DNA from: Lottiidibacillus patelloidae
GTDB lineage: Bacteria > Bacillota > Bacilli > Bacillales > SA5d-4
NCBI RefSeq assembly: GCF_002262935.1
Contig: NZ_NPIA01000002.1
Location: forward strand, 1 to 64,000
Direction: 5' to 3'
DNA length: 64,000 nucleotides
The notes beneath the pieces were generated by a model, which was not told where the DNA came from, made no database searches, and saw only the letters and a program-made list of their open reading frames with translations. How positions within the stretch are numbered: the stretch's first letter is position 1; each line of letters starts with the position of its first letter. A program made the translations under genes and the position numbers. Positions 26,988 through 36,347 of the stretch are shown here, piece after piece.

Positions 26988-28352
26988 TTATAACGTCAGT
27001 CCAGTTACTTTATACCATTTAGCTTTGTAATAATAATACCCCAAATAATGGTATCCTTCAAAATAATACGTTTCAGTTGCATCTAATATAATATCTTTTG
27101 CAATTGACCATGTATCGCCATTCTCGTTCGTTAGTTTTGCTTCTATATAAATAGAATCCGCAGTATCTAAATCATCTACCCAATATTGAAAATGGACACT
27201 ACTTTCTTCTCCATAAAATGTAAAAAAATTATTATATATATATCGTTGTTGTATCCACTCACCTGTATTAATATCATTATAATCTTCAAAATAGTAGATT
27301 TTATTCCACACATAGTTATTATCTACTACATAGTGTGATGCTCCTGTTTCTTGTGCAAACGCTGCAAGTTCACTCAAATCAAATTGCCACTCTTTGGAGA
27401 ATCCAGTATCCGCTTCAACTTTCACTTGTAATGATCCTCTAGTTAAATCAAATGCATCTCCTCCATCAAAACTAGATGCATTATCATAAAATTTTATATA
27501 AAAAAACTCTTGGATATAGTCAGAATGATCATGAGCTACATAATCCATTTCTATATAGGAGTACATAGCTTTAAAAAAGATTGGCTCAGTACTTGATAAC
27601 ACTTCTATTGTTTTAGTATTAATATTGTTTGTAGTATCATAATCAGCAATATTTACAGCTAAATCTTCATTATACAAATCAGATGCAGTTACTGTTAAAT
27701 CATACATACCGGGATCACCAAATGTTAAAGGAATTGTTACATTTACACCCTCACCTTTAGGGACTTGAACTATCGTTGAATAAAGAAGATTCTCACCATG
27801 CATAACTGAAACTAATGTTGAACCACCTATATCACCATTAATCTCCGATACTTGGAAACTAATATTAAACGTTTCACCAGCTTTTATTCCTTCAGGTACT
27901 TCAATTTCCCCAACTTCAACGTCGGGACGTAATAACACTGTTGTAGAACCTTTTAATACTTTTTTAACTCCTGTTTGGTCATCATCAATATGAATCTTTG
28001 CATGCAATTCTTCATAAGCAAATAAGTCTGTCAATGACGCTACTTCATAAAGCCCATTCGAAAGCGCAATACCTTTTACATTATGAGTAATTGTTTCCCC
28101 ATTTACGATATACTTCAGTTGCACTTTTTTTAGTTCATTTGGTAACTCATAACCTTCTAATTCATTTGATACTTTAATATAAACATCTGTTCCAACTTCT
28201 CCTGCCAGTGCAATCACCTGCATTGAAAAAGGATCTAGATTTCCGTTTCCACTACCCTTCCCATTCCCATTTGCAGTACTTGTTGTACTAGCAATAAACG
28301 AAAAAGCTAATGCTAGCACAATCAATGCAGAAATTAATTTCTTTCTCATCAT
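26988..28352 (-). CDS. Secreted beta-rich protein of unknown function
   Basis: A 454-residue exported protein. It has a signal peptide (residues 1-27; KK then a hydrophobic stretch, likely cut after TSTA), a short Gly/Asn-rich linker, and a middle Ig/CARDB-like module (about 150-255, VPEGIKAGETFNISFQVSE and PGMYDLTVTASDLY). The C-terminal part is unusually rich in Tyr, Trp and Asp, ending in a tyrosine cluster (YHYLGYYYYKAKWYK). No anchor or lipobox is seen, so it is probably released or wall-associated. AGGAGG precedes the ATG. It is inserted between glnR and ynbB, which are adjacent in B. subtilis. No enzyme motif recognised. Confidence 0.75.
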   Translation of the reverse strand: MMRKKLISALIVLALAFSFIASTTSTANGNGKGSGNGNLDPFSMQVIALAGEVGTDVYIKVSNELEGYELPNELKKVQLKYIVNGETITHNVKGIALSNGLYEVASLTDLFAYEELHAKIHIDDDQTGVKKVLKGSTTVLLRPDVEVGEIEVPEGIKAGETFNISFQVSEINGDIGGSTLVSVMHGENLLYSTIVQVPKGEGVNVTIPLTFGDPGMYDLTVTASDLYNEDLAVNIADYDTTNNINTKTIEVLSSTEPIFFKAMYSYIEMDYVAHDHSDYIQEFFYIKFYDNASSFDGGDAFDLTRGSLQVKVEADTGFSKEWQFDLSELAAFAQETGASHYVVDNNYVWNKIYYFEDYNDINTGEWIQQRYIYNNFFTFYGEESSVHFQYWVDDLDTADSIYIEAKLTNENGDTWSIAKDIILDATETYYFEGYHYLGYYYYKAKWYKVTGLTL

Positions 28353-28644
28353 ATCGATCTTCCTCCTGTATAAACAGAAATTAGTAAGAGCATAGCAGTT
28401 AAAGCTAAGAGCAAAATATAGGTCAATTACAAGAGAGAAAAGCTTTTATCATGAACTTTAAACTAATACACAACTTACCATTCATATATTATTAACACTC
28501 CTTGTAATTAGTACAGAATTTAAAAATTTTCTTTGCTACATTTTAATAAAAACTACTTACAATTTTAGGGAATTATTTCAAAATACATTTTCTTCGTTAT
28601 AAAAAAACACGAGTGAAAGGTTAAATTACCTCTCACTCGCTATA
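28353..28644. other. Intergenic region with a terminator for the acetyltransferase gene
   Basis: A 292-bp AT-rich gap without a supportable gene. Near its left end is the promoter region of the secreted-protein gene. At 28602-28641 CGAGTGA and TCACTCG pair, with an inner AGGT/ACCT stem, and T runs on the minus strand, which ends the acetyltransferase transcript. Confidence 0.75.
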
Positions 28645-29157
28645 TTAGCTTTTTATCCAAAACCGTCTTACAACATTTCCATTAGGTTCGACGATTTCAT
28701 TTTTGAATTTTCCACCATTGTTAATGATCGTCCGTTCTGATGCAATGTTTTCTTTATCACAACATACTAGAACTTCTTCTATAGAAAGTTCTTTCGTTTT
28801 TTGCAATGCTAAGTTTAATAATCTCGTTGCATAACCTTTTCTACGTTGAGAAGGACAAACACCATAGCCGATGTGGCCTCCGGCAATCCGCAACCTTTCA
28901 TTTAGTCGGTGGCGAATGTTCACTGCTGCAACAACCTTCTTTTCTTCATTAATTAACCAATAGGTAGAGTGAGGAACATAATTTTCAGGTAAGTTATCTT
29001 CAACTTCAGATTCGGATAACCATAGTAGCATATCCTCAAAGTTCGTAGGATTTCTTTCAACAACCCACGGTACAATATCTTCTCCACTTTCAATCCATTC
29101 GTTATAAAAAGCTAAATAACTATCTTTATATTCTATAGAAGGTTTTACTAATTTCAC
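28645..29157 (-). CDS. GNAT-family N-acetyltransferase
   Basis: A 170-residue GNAT enzyme. The acetyl-CoA pyrophosphate loop is GVCPSQRRKGYATRLLNLAL (about residues 99-118), followed by the motif-B segment CCDKENIASERTIINNGG. The acceptor substrate is unknown. The start is GTG at 29157 with only a weak binding site. It lies 26 bp after ynbB and may be its operon partner. It is absent from the equivalent B. subtilis locus. Confidence 0.88.
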   Translation of the reverse strand: MKLVKPSIEYKDSYLAFYNEWIESGEDIVPWVVERNPTNFEDMLLWLSESEVEDNLPENYVPHSTYWLINEEKKVVAAVNIRHRLNERLRIAGGHIGYGVCPSQRRKGYATRLLNLALQKTKELSIEEVLVCCDKENIASERTIINNGGKFKNEIVEPNGNVVRRFWIKS

Positions 29158-29183
29158 TTCACTCTTCAGAGCAAGTCCCTCCT

Positions 29184-30452
29184 TTATAATGTTATTAATT
29201 CTTTTTTCACAAGATGCTGCAGTGCAGTAACAATAGCGATTTTCACATGTTCATAAGTTAATCCACCTTGCACAAATGCTAAATAAGGAGGACGAATTGG
29301 ACCATCTGCAGTAAGCTCTAAGCTCGCGCCTTGGATAAATGTCCCCGCAGCCATGATAACGTCATCTTCATAACCAGGCATGTAGTTTGGGTAAGGTGTT
29401 ACGTGTGAATTTATCGGAGATGCAAATTGTATAGCTTGGCAAAATGCAATCATTTTATCTTTATCTTCAAAACGCACTGCTTGAATTAAATCTGTTCGTT
29501 TTGCATCCCAATTAGGTGTTGTTTGCAACCCAACTTCTTCTAAAAGCGCAGAACTAAATACGGCACCTTTTAAAGCTTGGCCAACGACATGGGGTGCTAA
29601 AAATAATCCTTGATACATTTCTAGTAAACTATATAATGATGCTCCTGCTTCACTACCAATACCTGGCGCTGTGAGGCGATAAGCACACAACTCAACTAAA
29701 TCCTTTTTACCAACGATATAGCCACCAATTTTTGCAAGTCCCCCGCCAGGGTTTTTAATAAGGGAACCTGCCATTAAATCTGCTCCAACTTCTATTGGCT
29801 CTTTCTTTTCTACGAATTCTCCATAACAATTATCAACAAAAACAATCACATCGCTTTTTATTTGTTTTACAAAGCTGATCATCTCTTCGATTTGGTCAAT
29901 CGTAAACGACGGTCGGTCTGCATAACCTTTCGAACGTTGGATTGCAATCATTTTTGTCTTTTCATTTATGGAATCTTTTACTGAATCAAAATCCACACGC
30001 CCATTTTCTAGTAAGTCAATATGGCGATATGAGATTCCAAAATCTTTTAATGAACCATTATTTTCTCCACGTATCCCAACAATCTCATCAAGTGTATCGT
30101 AAGGTTTTCCTGTAATATAAATTAATTCATCCCCTGGCCTTAATACACCAAACAACGAAATAGTAATGGCATGCGTTCCTGAAATGATTTGGGGCCGCAC
30201 TAGGCCTGCTTCTGCTTTGAATACATCAGCATACACTCTTTCAAGCGTGTCACGTCCTGAATCGTCGTATCCATATCCTGTTGAAGGATTAAAGTGAAAG
30301 TCACTTACTTGGTTTTTTTGAAAACTTTTTAAAACGTTATATTGGTTTTGTTCCACAATATTATCTATCTCATTTTTAATTGGAGCAATTTTTTCCTCTG
30401 TTAGTTTCACAATTTCGTGAAGTCGTTTTCCTTGTTGACTATTTTCAAACAT
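29184..30452 (-). CDS. ynbB: PLP-dependent lyase-like protein YnbB (aluminium-resistance family)
   Basis: A 422-residue pyridoxal-phosphate fold-type I protein of the methionine gamma-lyase-like/aluminium-resistance family. Visible: the FNPSTGYGYDDSGRDTLERVYADVF opening (only partly quoted: TGYGYDDSGRDTLE), the cofactor-side DNCYGEF motif and the lysine in AGSLIKNPGGGLAKIGG. The true reaction is unproven. It follows hflX by 12 bp, the same hflX-ynbB-glnR-glnA order as B. subtilis. Confidence 0.92.
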   Translation of the reverse strand: MFENSQQGKRLHEIVKLTEEKIAPIKNEIDNIVEQNQYNVLKSFQKNQVSDFHFNPSTGYGYDDSGRDTLERVYADVFKAEAGLVRPQIISGTHAITISLFGVLRPGDELIYITGKPYDTLDEIVGIRGENNGSLKDFGISYRHIDLLENGRVDFDSVKDSINEKTKMIAIQRSKGYADRPSFTIDQIEEMISFVKQIKSDVIVFVDNCYGEFVEKKEPIEVGADLMAGSLIKNPGGGLAKIGGYIVGKKDLVELCAYRLTAPGIGSEAGASLYSLLEMYQGLFLAPHVVGQALKGAVFSSALLEEVGLQTTPNWDAKRTDLIQAVRFEDKDKMIAFCQAIQFASPINSHVTPYPNYMPGYEDDVIMAAGTFIQGASLELTADGPIRPPYLAFVQGGLTYEHVKIAIVTALQHLVKKELITL

Positions 30453-30464
30453 AACTTTTCCCCT

Positions 30465-31736
30465 TTATTCCGTTTCCTTACGATATTGTTTTAGCTGATC
30501 ATGCATCGCTGTATTTGGATTAATATACCCTTTACAATGATACACTTCCTCATCATCCAAATAATCAACCTTTTGTAAAATTGCTTCTTGCTTTAATTGA
30601 GATAACAATTTTCCTTGATCGCTTGGAAGGAAGACTTCAAACGATGACATTTGTTCTGTCAACAGCATTTCTATTTTTTCCAACAACGCCTTTAAATCGG
30701 CTTCATTAAATGCACTCATCGTTATTACAGGTGTTTTTGCAATCGGTGTAAAATCATCTGTAAACAAATCTTTTTTATTATAGGCTGTTAATATCGGGAT
30801 TTGCTTTGCATCCAAGTCTTCTAATAATTTATAAACAGTGCTTTCATGGTTCATATAATCTAGATTAGAACCATCAACAACATGCAAAATTAAATCTGCT
30901 TCCTTTACTTCTTCAAGCGTTGATCTGAACGCAGCAACAAGTGATGTAGGCAAATCTTGAATAAAGCCAACTGTATCTGTCATCAACACGTTTAATCCAC
31001 TAGGTAAACTAAGCTTCCTTGTCGTCGGATCAAGCGTAGCAAATAATTGATCCATTTCATACGTATCGCTTTCCGTTACTCTATTAAAGATTGTTGACTT
31101 ACCAGCATTTGTATAACCGACAACAGATACGTGAAAAACTTGGTTAAGTTTCCTTCTTTGGCGATAACGCTCTCTGTGATTAACAATCGTTTGTAATTGC
31201 CCATCAATTTCATTAATTCGTTTACGAATATGTCTTCTGTCTGATTCAAGCTTTGTTTCCCCAGGACCTCTTGTTCCGATACCTCCGCCAAGTCTTGATA
31301 AAGCAGTACCTTGACCTAGTAGGCGTGGCAACATATATTTAAGCTGCGCTAACTCTACTTGTAGCTTTCCTTCTTTAGATCTTGCACGTTGAGCAAAAAT
31401 ATCTAATATAAGCTGCGTGCGATCAATAATTCTTGCATCAATTGCTGAAGATAAGTTCCTCATTTGACTAGGAGATAGTTCATCATTAAAAATGACTAAA
31501 TCAACTTCAAGCTCCTCAACTAAAGCAACAATTTCCTCGACTTTTCCTTTACCAATATATGTAGCAGAATCCACTCGATCTCTCTTTTGTGTTGTCATCA
31601 TAACAACTTCTGCTTGCGCTGTTTCTGTTAGGGCTTTTAATTCTTCCATTGAATATGTAAATCGTTCAACGTCATCACGATTTCTCTGACAACCGACTAA
31701 TAATGCACGTTCTACTTCTTGTTTTAAATTACTCAA
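30465..31736 (-). CDS. hflX: Ribosome-associated GTPase HflX
   Basis: A 423-residue GTPase that splits or rescues stalled ribosomes. An N-terminal HflX domain carries the glycine-rich [19 protein letters not shown] loop, followed by a coiled helix and a G domain with G1 [10 protein letters not shown]3 DTVGFI and G4 NKKD. The start is TTG, with AAAGGTGG 7 bases upstream. It heads the hflX-ynbB transcript. Confidence 0.96.
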   Translation of the reverse strand: MSNLKQEVERALLVGCQRNRDDVERFTYSMEELKALTETAQAEVVMMTTQKRDRVDSATYIGKGKVEEIVALVEELEVDLVIFNDELSPSQMRNLSSAIDARIIDRTQLILDIFAQRARSKEGKLQVELAQLKYMLPRLLGQGTALSRLGGGIGTRGPGETKLESDRRHIRKRINEIDGQLQTIVNHRERYRQRRKLNQVFHVSVVGYTNAGKSTIFNRVTESDTYEMDQLFATLDPTTRKLSLPSGLNVLMTDTVGFIQDLPTSLVAAFRSTLEEVKEADLILHVVDGSNLDYMNHESTVYKLLEDLDAKQIPILTAYNKKDLFTDDFTPIAKTPVITMSAFNEADLKALLEKIEMLLTEQMSSFEVFLPSDQGKLLSQLKQEAILQKVDYLDDEEVYHCKGYINPNTAMHDQLKQYRKETE

Positions 31737-31884
31737 AGTGATTCCACCTTTATCACAACTTTTATTCCCTCATCATACCATGAACTTTAAACTGGTAAAA
31801 AGACATGTATGTTCATTTTCATAAAAATACGTTAGAATAGAATAGACATTCTTCGACAATACAAGAAAAAGCAGGTGAAGCACT

Positions 31885-32691
31885 ATGCTTTATTATAAAA
31901 CTTATGAAGAACATTCCAATGCTGATTGGGTTGTATTTATACACGGAGCTGGAGGAAGTTCATCAATTTGGTATAAACAACTTAAAGCTTTTAAAAAACA
32001 TTTTAACCTCTTACTTATTGATTTAAGAGGTCATGGACAATCCAAAAACGTAGGTAATGGCAATGAAAAATATACGTATCAGTTAATTGGCAGCGATATT
32101 ATTGAAGTGTTAGACCACTTATCAATAAAAAAAGCTCATTTTCTCGGAATATCTCTTGGATCAATAATTATCAATTCTATTTGTATTCACGCTCCTGAGC
32201 GAATTTTATCGATGACACAAGGTGGAGCAATTCCTTCATTTAACAAAAAAGGAAAATTACTAATTTTATTAGGTAATTTAACTAAGTATTTCCTTCCTTA
32301 TATGTTCTTATATCGATTATTTGCTTTTGTATTAATGCCAAAAAATAATCACAAAAGATCAAGGAAAGTATTTACTAGCCTTGCAAAGAAAGTCGGTAAA
32401 AAAGAGTTCATTCGCTGGTTTAGAACGACATCAGAGGTTGAAACGCTTCATGAGCAAGCGCTAAAGCAAAAAGTTGCGATACCGAAACTTTATATTATGG
32501 GACGAGAAGACCATATGTTTTTAGCTCCAGTACTGAAATCTGTCGCTACTGAAAAGCATGCTTCAATTGAAATTATTGAACAAAGTGGGCATGTTTGTAA
32601 TATTGAGAAAGCGAAAAAATTCAACGAAATTGCTATTAAGTTTATAGAAAGCCACAGTGTTAGCGAAAAAAAAATGGCAAGTAACATGTAG
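31885..32691 (+). CDS. Alpha/beta hydrolase
   Basis: A 268-residue alpha/beta-hydrolase fold enzyme. The oxyanion segment is IHGAGGSSSIW, the nucleophile elbow GISLGS (about residue 90), the acid in MGREDHMF, and the catalytic histidine in QSGHVCNIEK. The substrate is unknown. It is divergent from hflX and has its own bidirectional terminator. Confidence 0.9.
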   Translation: MLYYKTYEEHSNADWVVFIHGAGGSSSIWYKQLKAFKKHFNLLLIDLRGHGQSKNVGNGNEKYTYQLIGSDIIEVLDHLSIKKAHFLGISLGSIIINSICIHAPERILSMTQGGAIPSFNKKGKLLILLGNLTKYFLPYMFLYRLFAFVLMPKNNHKRSRKVFTSLAKKVGKKEFIRWFRTTSEVETLHEQALKQKVAIPKLYIMGREDHMFLAPVLKSVATEKHASIEIIEQSGHVCNIEKAKKFNEIAIKFIESHSVSEKKMASNM

Positions 32692-32723
32692 CCAATAACC
32701 TTGTGACTATGATAAGAACATAT

Positions 32724-32765
32724 AAAAAGCAGTGGATCTCTCTGATGAGATTCCACTGCTTTTAT
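32724..32765. terminator. Bidirectional terminator between converging genes
   Basis: AAAAGCAGTGGA and TCCACTGCTTTT form a 12-bp stem, with an inner TCTC/GAGA pairing. It serves the hydrolase (plus) and the DUF1697 gene (minus). Confidence 0.92.
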
Positions 32766-33337
32766 TTTTGACCTTTATTTTCTTCGTAATCTTTGATTAT
32801 TAGTAAGATTTTATTTAGCGTTCTCCAATTACGAACCGTTGCGGGTACTTCAAGTAATTTCAAATTGTTATGTAATTTGGAATTTCGAATGCTTTCATAG
32901 AATAAAAGATAGACATCTCTCCCATCTATTACACATCGTTCCTTTTCATTTGTATATACCAAAAACTTAGTCGCATTAGACTCCTTAGGGCTTTCGGGCA
33001 GCATAGCTACATGCAGACATTCCCCTTTTGCGGATGTTGTTGCTTCTGTAATCTCCTGCTCAGAAAATGGAGCTTTACTAACAAGTTGGTGTAATTGGTC
33101 AGCAGTTCGAATTACAACTGTGCTGGTTATCTCAAAGTCGTCTTTGATCTTTGTTTGAATTCTTTCTTGCAGTGCCACTTCAGAATCCTTTGACTCAAAT
33201 ATTACGTTCCCACTTTGTATGTATGTCTTTATGTTTTGTAGACCTAAAGTTTGAAGCGAGTTTTTTAATTCTGCCATTTTTATTTTATTGTGTCCACCTA
33301 CATTAATACCTCTTAAAAAAGCTATGTAAACAGGCAT
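32762..33337 (-). CDS. DUF1697 protein
   Basis: A 191-residue cytosolic protein of the DUF1697 family, with the hallmark opening YIAFLRGINVGGHNKIKM and the strand TYIQSGNVIFES. Its C-terminal segment (ATVRNWRTLNKIL) is also typical. The function is unknown. It probably forms a transcript with the 33355-34095 gene upstream, whose stop lies 17 bp before this start. Confidence 0.9.
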   Translation of the reverse strand: MPVYIAFLRGINVGGHNKIKMAELKNSLQTLGLQNIKTYIQSGNVIFESKDSEVALQERIQTKIKDDFEITSTVVIRTADQLHQLVSKAPFSEQEITEATTSAKGECLHVAMLPESPKESNATKFLVYTNEKERCVIDGRDVYLLFYESIRNSKLHNNLKLLEVPATVRNWRTLNKILLIIKDYEENKGQK

Positions 33338-33354
33338 TCAAATACGCCCCTTTT

Positions 33355-34095
33355 CTACTTCTTCATTTCATATGCAAATAATTTGTCATCTTTCTTTATA
33401 AAGATTATTTGATTTACACCATACTCTTGAGCTTTAGCATTCCATTTATACTCAAGTTTAAGGTAACCTATTATACTTCCCGTAACAGTATCAGTAGTAA
33501 TATATATCGGAATAGCTCCAACTAGCATGCCATTTTTTACATAATAATCCGTAAAAACATATGCAATATTAAATGGTTCACGAGGATTTATTTTATTATA
33601 TTCAGTAATATTAATAGAATAGCTTTTATCTTCAATGTGAATGGTAACTATATTATTGCTTTTCTCTAGTTTTACTTTTGTTTGAATATTTTTTTGTGTT
33701 TTATGAAATGATTCTATTTTAACTTCTTGAAATCCTTGTTTCTCGTTAAAATTTAAAACATGTAAGTCGTTATCCGGAAAATTAGGTATACCCGCACTAT
33801 TTAATACAATAACAATATCATCAAGCTGGTCACCACTTACATCCTCTACAATCAATTTAGGCTCGTATTTTCCATGGTACCAATCTGGGAAATGATATAA
33901 AGTACCATCTAAATCTCCAATTTGGATAACAAAGTTTTCATAATCCATCCATGTTTTCTTATCTGCCATCAAGTAAACATTTCGTTGAGCAGTTTCAGAC
34001 GGTGCACTAGCTACAACGACACGCTCAATCGCATGAACCTGATCTAGATTCATAAAAAGAAGAATTGTAAAAGTCAGCATACACTTTTTTCTCAT
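33355..34095 (-). CDS. Secreted VCBS/FG-GAP-like protein
   Basis: A 246-residue exported protein with a signal peptide (about residues 1-22, MRKKCMLTFTILLFMN, cut near VHA). It has a calcium-loop-like repeat DVSGDQLDDIVIV (about 88-100), as in FG-GAP/VCBS beta-propeller repeats of Bacillus surface proteins. Only one clear repeat is visible, so a full propeller is not proven. The function is unknown. It is placed directly before the DUF1697 gene. Confidence 0.7.
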   Translation of the reverse strand: MRKKCMLTFTILLFMNLDQVHAIERVVVASAPSETAQRNVYLMADKKTWMDYENFVIQIGDLDGTLYHFPDWYHGKYEPKLIVEDVSGDQLDDIVIVLNSAGIPNFPDNDLHVLNFNEKQGFQEVKIESFHKTQKNIQTKVKLEKSNNIVTIHIEDKSYSINITEYNKINPREPFNIAYVFTDYYVKNGMLVGAIPIYITTDTVTGSIIGYLKLEYKWNAKAQEYGVNQIIFIKKDDKLFAYEMKK

Positions 34096-34224
34096 ACAGC
34101 GCTCACTCCCTTCATACTAGGTTTCCTATTTAACCATAATTTATGAAGAGGAAATAATAATTTCTAGTTAAAGATAATAAGTTAAAAAAGGACCATGAAC
34201 TTAAGATATATTTATTCAGAAAGT

Positions 34225-34623
34225 TTATTGAGCTATTATCTTTGGAGAAATGATATAAAAAATAAAACTAATGAAATAACACATACAAGTAGCACCAAAT
34301 AAAGCAAAAACACCTGGAGAAAGAACAAAATATATACTGAATGGCAAGGACCATAGGAACGCTAATAACATCAGCGATGGTTTAGGAGAAAAAGAAGCAG
34401 CGATTGCTAAAAGAGCAGGGAGAAACAACATAAAAAACGTCGTTAATACAGGTTCAATCTCATTTGGATTTGAGTAAGGATTATAAAAATTTAGACTTAA
34501 CCATAGAAAAATACTAAAAATACCACCGGTTATCCCCAAGAACTTTGATATTTTTCTAATTTCAATCAGCCTCCTATTATTATCTAAACCCACATAGTAA
34601 AATAACACTGTCTCATATTTCAA
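34225..34623 (-). CDS. Small membrane protein (unknown)
   Basis: A protein of up to 132 residues with about four membrane segments (FLGITGGIFSIFLWLSL, LTTFFMLFLPALLAIAAS, LLAFLWSLPFSIYFVL, ALFGATCMCYFISFIFYII). The start is unclear. TTG at 34623 has no binding site. The only good Shine-Dalgarno, AGGAGG at 34570-34575, lies 9 bases before an ATT (34560), which would give a 111-residue protein beginning just before the first helix. No family recognised. Confidence 0.55.
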   Translation of the reverse strand: MKYETVLFYYVGLDNNRRLIEIRKISKFLGITGGIFSIFLWLSLNFYNPYSNPNEIEPVLTTFFMLFLPALLAIAASFSPKPSLMLLAFLWSLPFSIYFVLSPGVFALFGATCMCYFISFIFYIISPKIIAQ

Positions 34624-34716
34624 TTATATTAGTACTTTTCATTTTTTATTTTAAAAAACATGTACTTTAAGTAGAAGAATTCTAGTGCTTTTATTTTGTT
34701 CTATTTAATAAGATGT

Positions 34717-35112
34717 TTAAAACTCATTAACAAAACGCTCATATTCTTCAATACTTGTAGATTTAAAAATAACATTATCCAATTCATACACAAGTACTGT
34801 ATATTTCTTATTTTCCATCCCATGTCTTTTTAGTATTTTTTGAATTTCCTTAAAAGAAAGATCATGAACAACTATACGATAGTCATTATTGGGATTTTCA
34901 TTTTTCAACCTTTTTATTTGATTAGATGTAATATTAGTCCATTTCTCTTCTACCTTGGCTAATTCTCCTTCATTAGCAATTAAGACAAAACTATATGAAC
35001 CTTTCGTATCAGTAAAAAATCCCTCCTCAAAACTTGAAACTGAGTCACTACATCCTGTTATAAGAAAAAATGCACCTAATAAAATTAGTACAACGCTTAG
35101 CTTAATTTTCAT
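34717..35112 (-). CDS. Small lipoprotein (unknown)
   Basis: A 131-residue lipoprotein: signal peptide with lipobox LITGC (Cys21), then a domain alternating charged helices and strands (YSFVLIANEGEL, DYRIVVHDLSF, KYTVLVYEL). It should be lipid-anchored on the outer face of the membrane. GAAGGGAG precedes the ATG. No family recognised. It lies in a region rich in small exported proteins. Confidence 0.75.
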   Translation of the reverse strand: MKIKLSVVLILLGAFFLITGCSDSVSSFEEGFFTDTKGSYSFVLIANEGELAKVEEKWTNITSNQIKRLKNENPNNDYRIVVHDLSFKEIQKILKRHGMENKKYTVLVYELDNVIFKSTSIEEYERFVNEF

Positions 35113-35213
35113 GTCAAATCTCCCTTCGCCTTTCTTAAACTAATATAACGGATGCTATATGTAAGAAAGGTGCGAAGTAGCCCATAATATCCATTGGGAA
35201 GGTTTAAAGATTA

Positions 35214-35291
35214 CTAACGTAATATTTTCTCCATAACTTTTCCCTTTACTAACTCATCCATGAGCTTATCCAAATAGCGAATTTCCTGCAT
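35214..35291 (-). pseudogene. Short coding-like remnant
   Basis: A 25-codon minus-strand frame begins at ATG 35291 and ends at TAG 35214. The product is helical and charged ([17 protein letters not shown] at its start). A stop lies seven codons upstream, and there is no good binding site. It looks like the tail of a lost gene, but could be chance. Confidence 0.3.
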
Positions 35292-35407
35292 TGTTGAATC
35301 TTCAATCTATTACACCATCCCTTACAATGTTCGCTAATAACTTAATATAATTTACATATATCAAATCAATTATTTTGCTCTCTTTCTTTCAAAAAAATTT
35401 TTTATCT

Positions 35408-35440
35408 TTTAAACAAAAAGAGCACTTCTGCTTGAGAAAG
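35408..35440 (-). terminator. Terminator downstream of the SRPBCC gene
   Basis: GCACTT and AAGTGC pair around CTGCTTGAGA-type loop sequence, with TCTTTTTG following on the minus strand, about 100 bp beyond the SRPBCC stop. Confidence 0.65.
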
Positions 35441-35541
35441 TGCCTGAAAAAAACTTTTTCAAAATCTAATTTTCGACGCCTAAACTAAATTGCCCGCTTG
35501 CAGTACAACAGTAATCTTTCATCATCAGCTTCATTTTATAG

Positions 35542-36054
35542 CTATTTAATTGCAGATAAATGCTCTTCTAATTTGTCCCAAGTTTCTGTCATGCCTTTTT
35601 CAATTCCCATTCCAATCACTGTATTTAAAGCTTCACCAGAAGGATAAACTGCACGATTTATTAACTTTGTCTTTCCATCATGTTCTTCAAAAGATATTGT
35701 AATTTGCGTTGAAGGCATCCCATTAATACCTACATTACCTTCAGCATCTGAAAAATGATCAATATAACTAATTTTCTCATCTTGAATAATCTCTTGGTAA
35801 ACTCCCTTACCCCAAGATTCAAATCCAAAAAAATCTTTTTGGTTTTCATCAATACACTTCATGCAATAATGCCAAGTGCCATCTTCTTGAAAATTCAAAT
35901 TACATACGGTTAACGTCCAACCACGCGGCCCCCACCATTTTTTCAGATTATCTTCTTCTGAAAACGCTTTGAATAAAAGTTCTTTAGGTGCATCAAATTC
36001 ACGTTCTAAAATAAGCACGTTTCCTTCTACCTTCGAAATCATTTGATTCGCCAT
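35542..36054 (-). CDS. SRPBCC/AHSA1-like protein
   Basis: A 170-residue START-like fold protein of the Aha1-C/SRPBCC group. The usual marks are present: REFDAPKELLFKAFSEEDNLKKWW near the N-terminus (only WWGPRGWT quoted further), the central IDENQKDFFGFESWGKGVY, and the closing GMTETWDKLEEHL helix. Such domains bind small hydrophobic ligands; the ligand is unknown. AAGGGGGA precedes the ATG. It is monocistronic. Confidence 0.9.
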   Translation of the reverse strand: MANQMISKVEGNVLILEREFDAPKELLFKAFSEEDNLKKWWGPRGWTLTVCNLNFQEDGTWHYCMKCIDENQKDFFGFESWGKGVYQEIIQDEKISYIDHFSDAEGNVGINGMPSTQITISFEEHDGKTKLINRAVYPSGEALNTVIGMGIEKGMTETWDKLEEHLSAIK

Positions 36055-36347
36055 TTTAAATCCCCCTTAGATACCATTTTCTTGATTTATGTAAATTCCT
36101 CTAGTTTGATAATCTCATTACACTATTTGTTTCGACGTGATATTTAAATTTCCTTTTTCTTGTATTTCCTTTTTTTCTGTTGAACAATGTCTAAAGATTA
36201 CTTTCAACTAAAAAGAGCGTTTCTCATTGCCGAATAAGAATACATATTAATCTAGTTAATTCCTACTTACTATTATTAATACGATTATATTTCTCAAAAA
36301 ATGGATAAGGTAGAAGAATAAGTATCCCTTTAAAGGAGTTTGGAACA

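Larger units (their letters stand above)
35113..35541. other. Long intergenic region with a gene remnant and a terminator
   Basis: A 429-bp gap. It contains a 26-codon remnant (35214-35291, listed separately) and the terminator of the SRPBCC gene (35408-35440). The left part is the promoter region of the lipoprotein gene. Nothing else is supportable. Confidence 0.6.
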
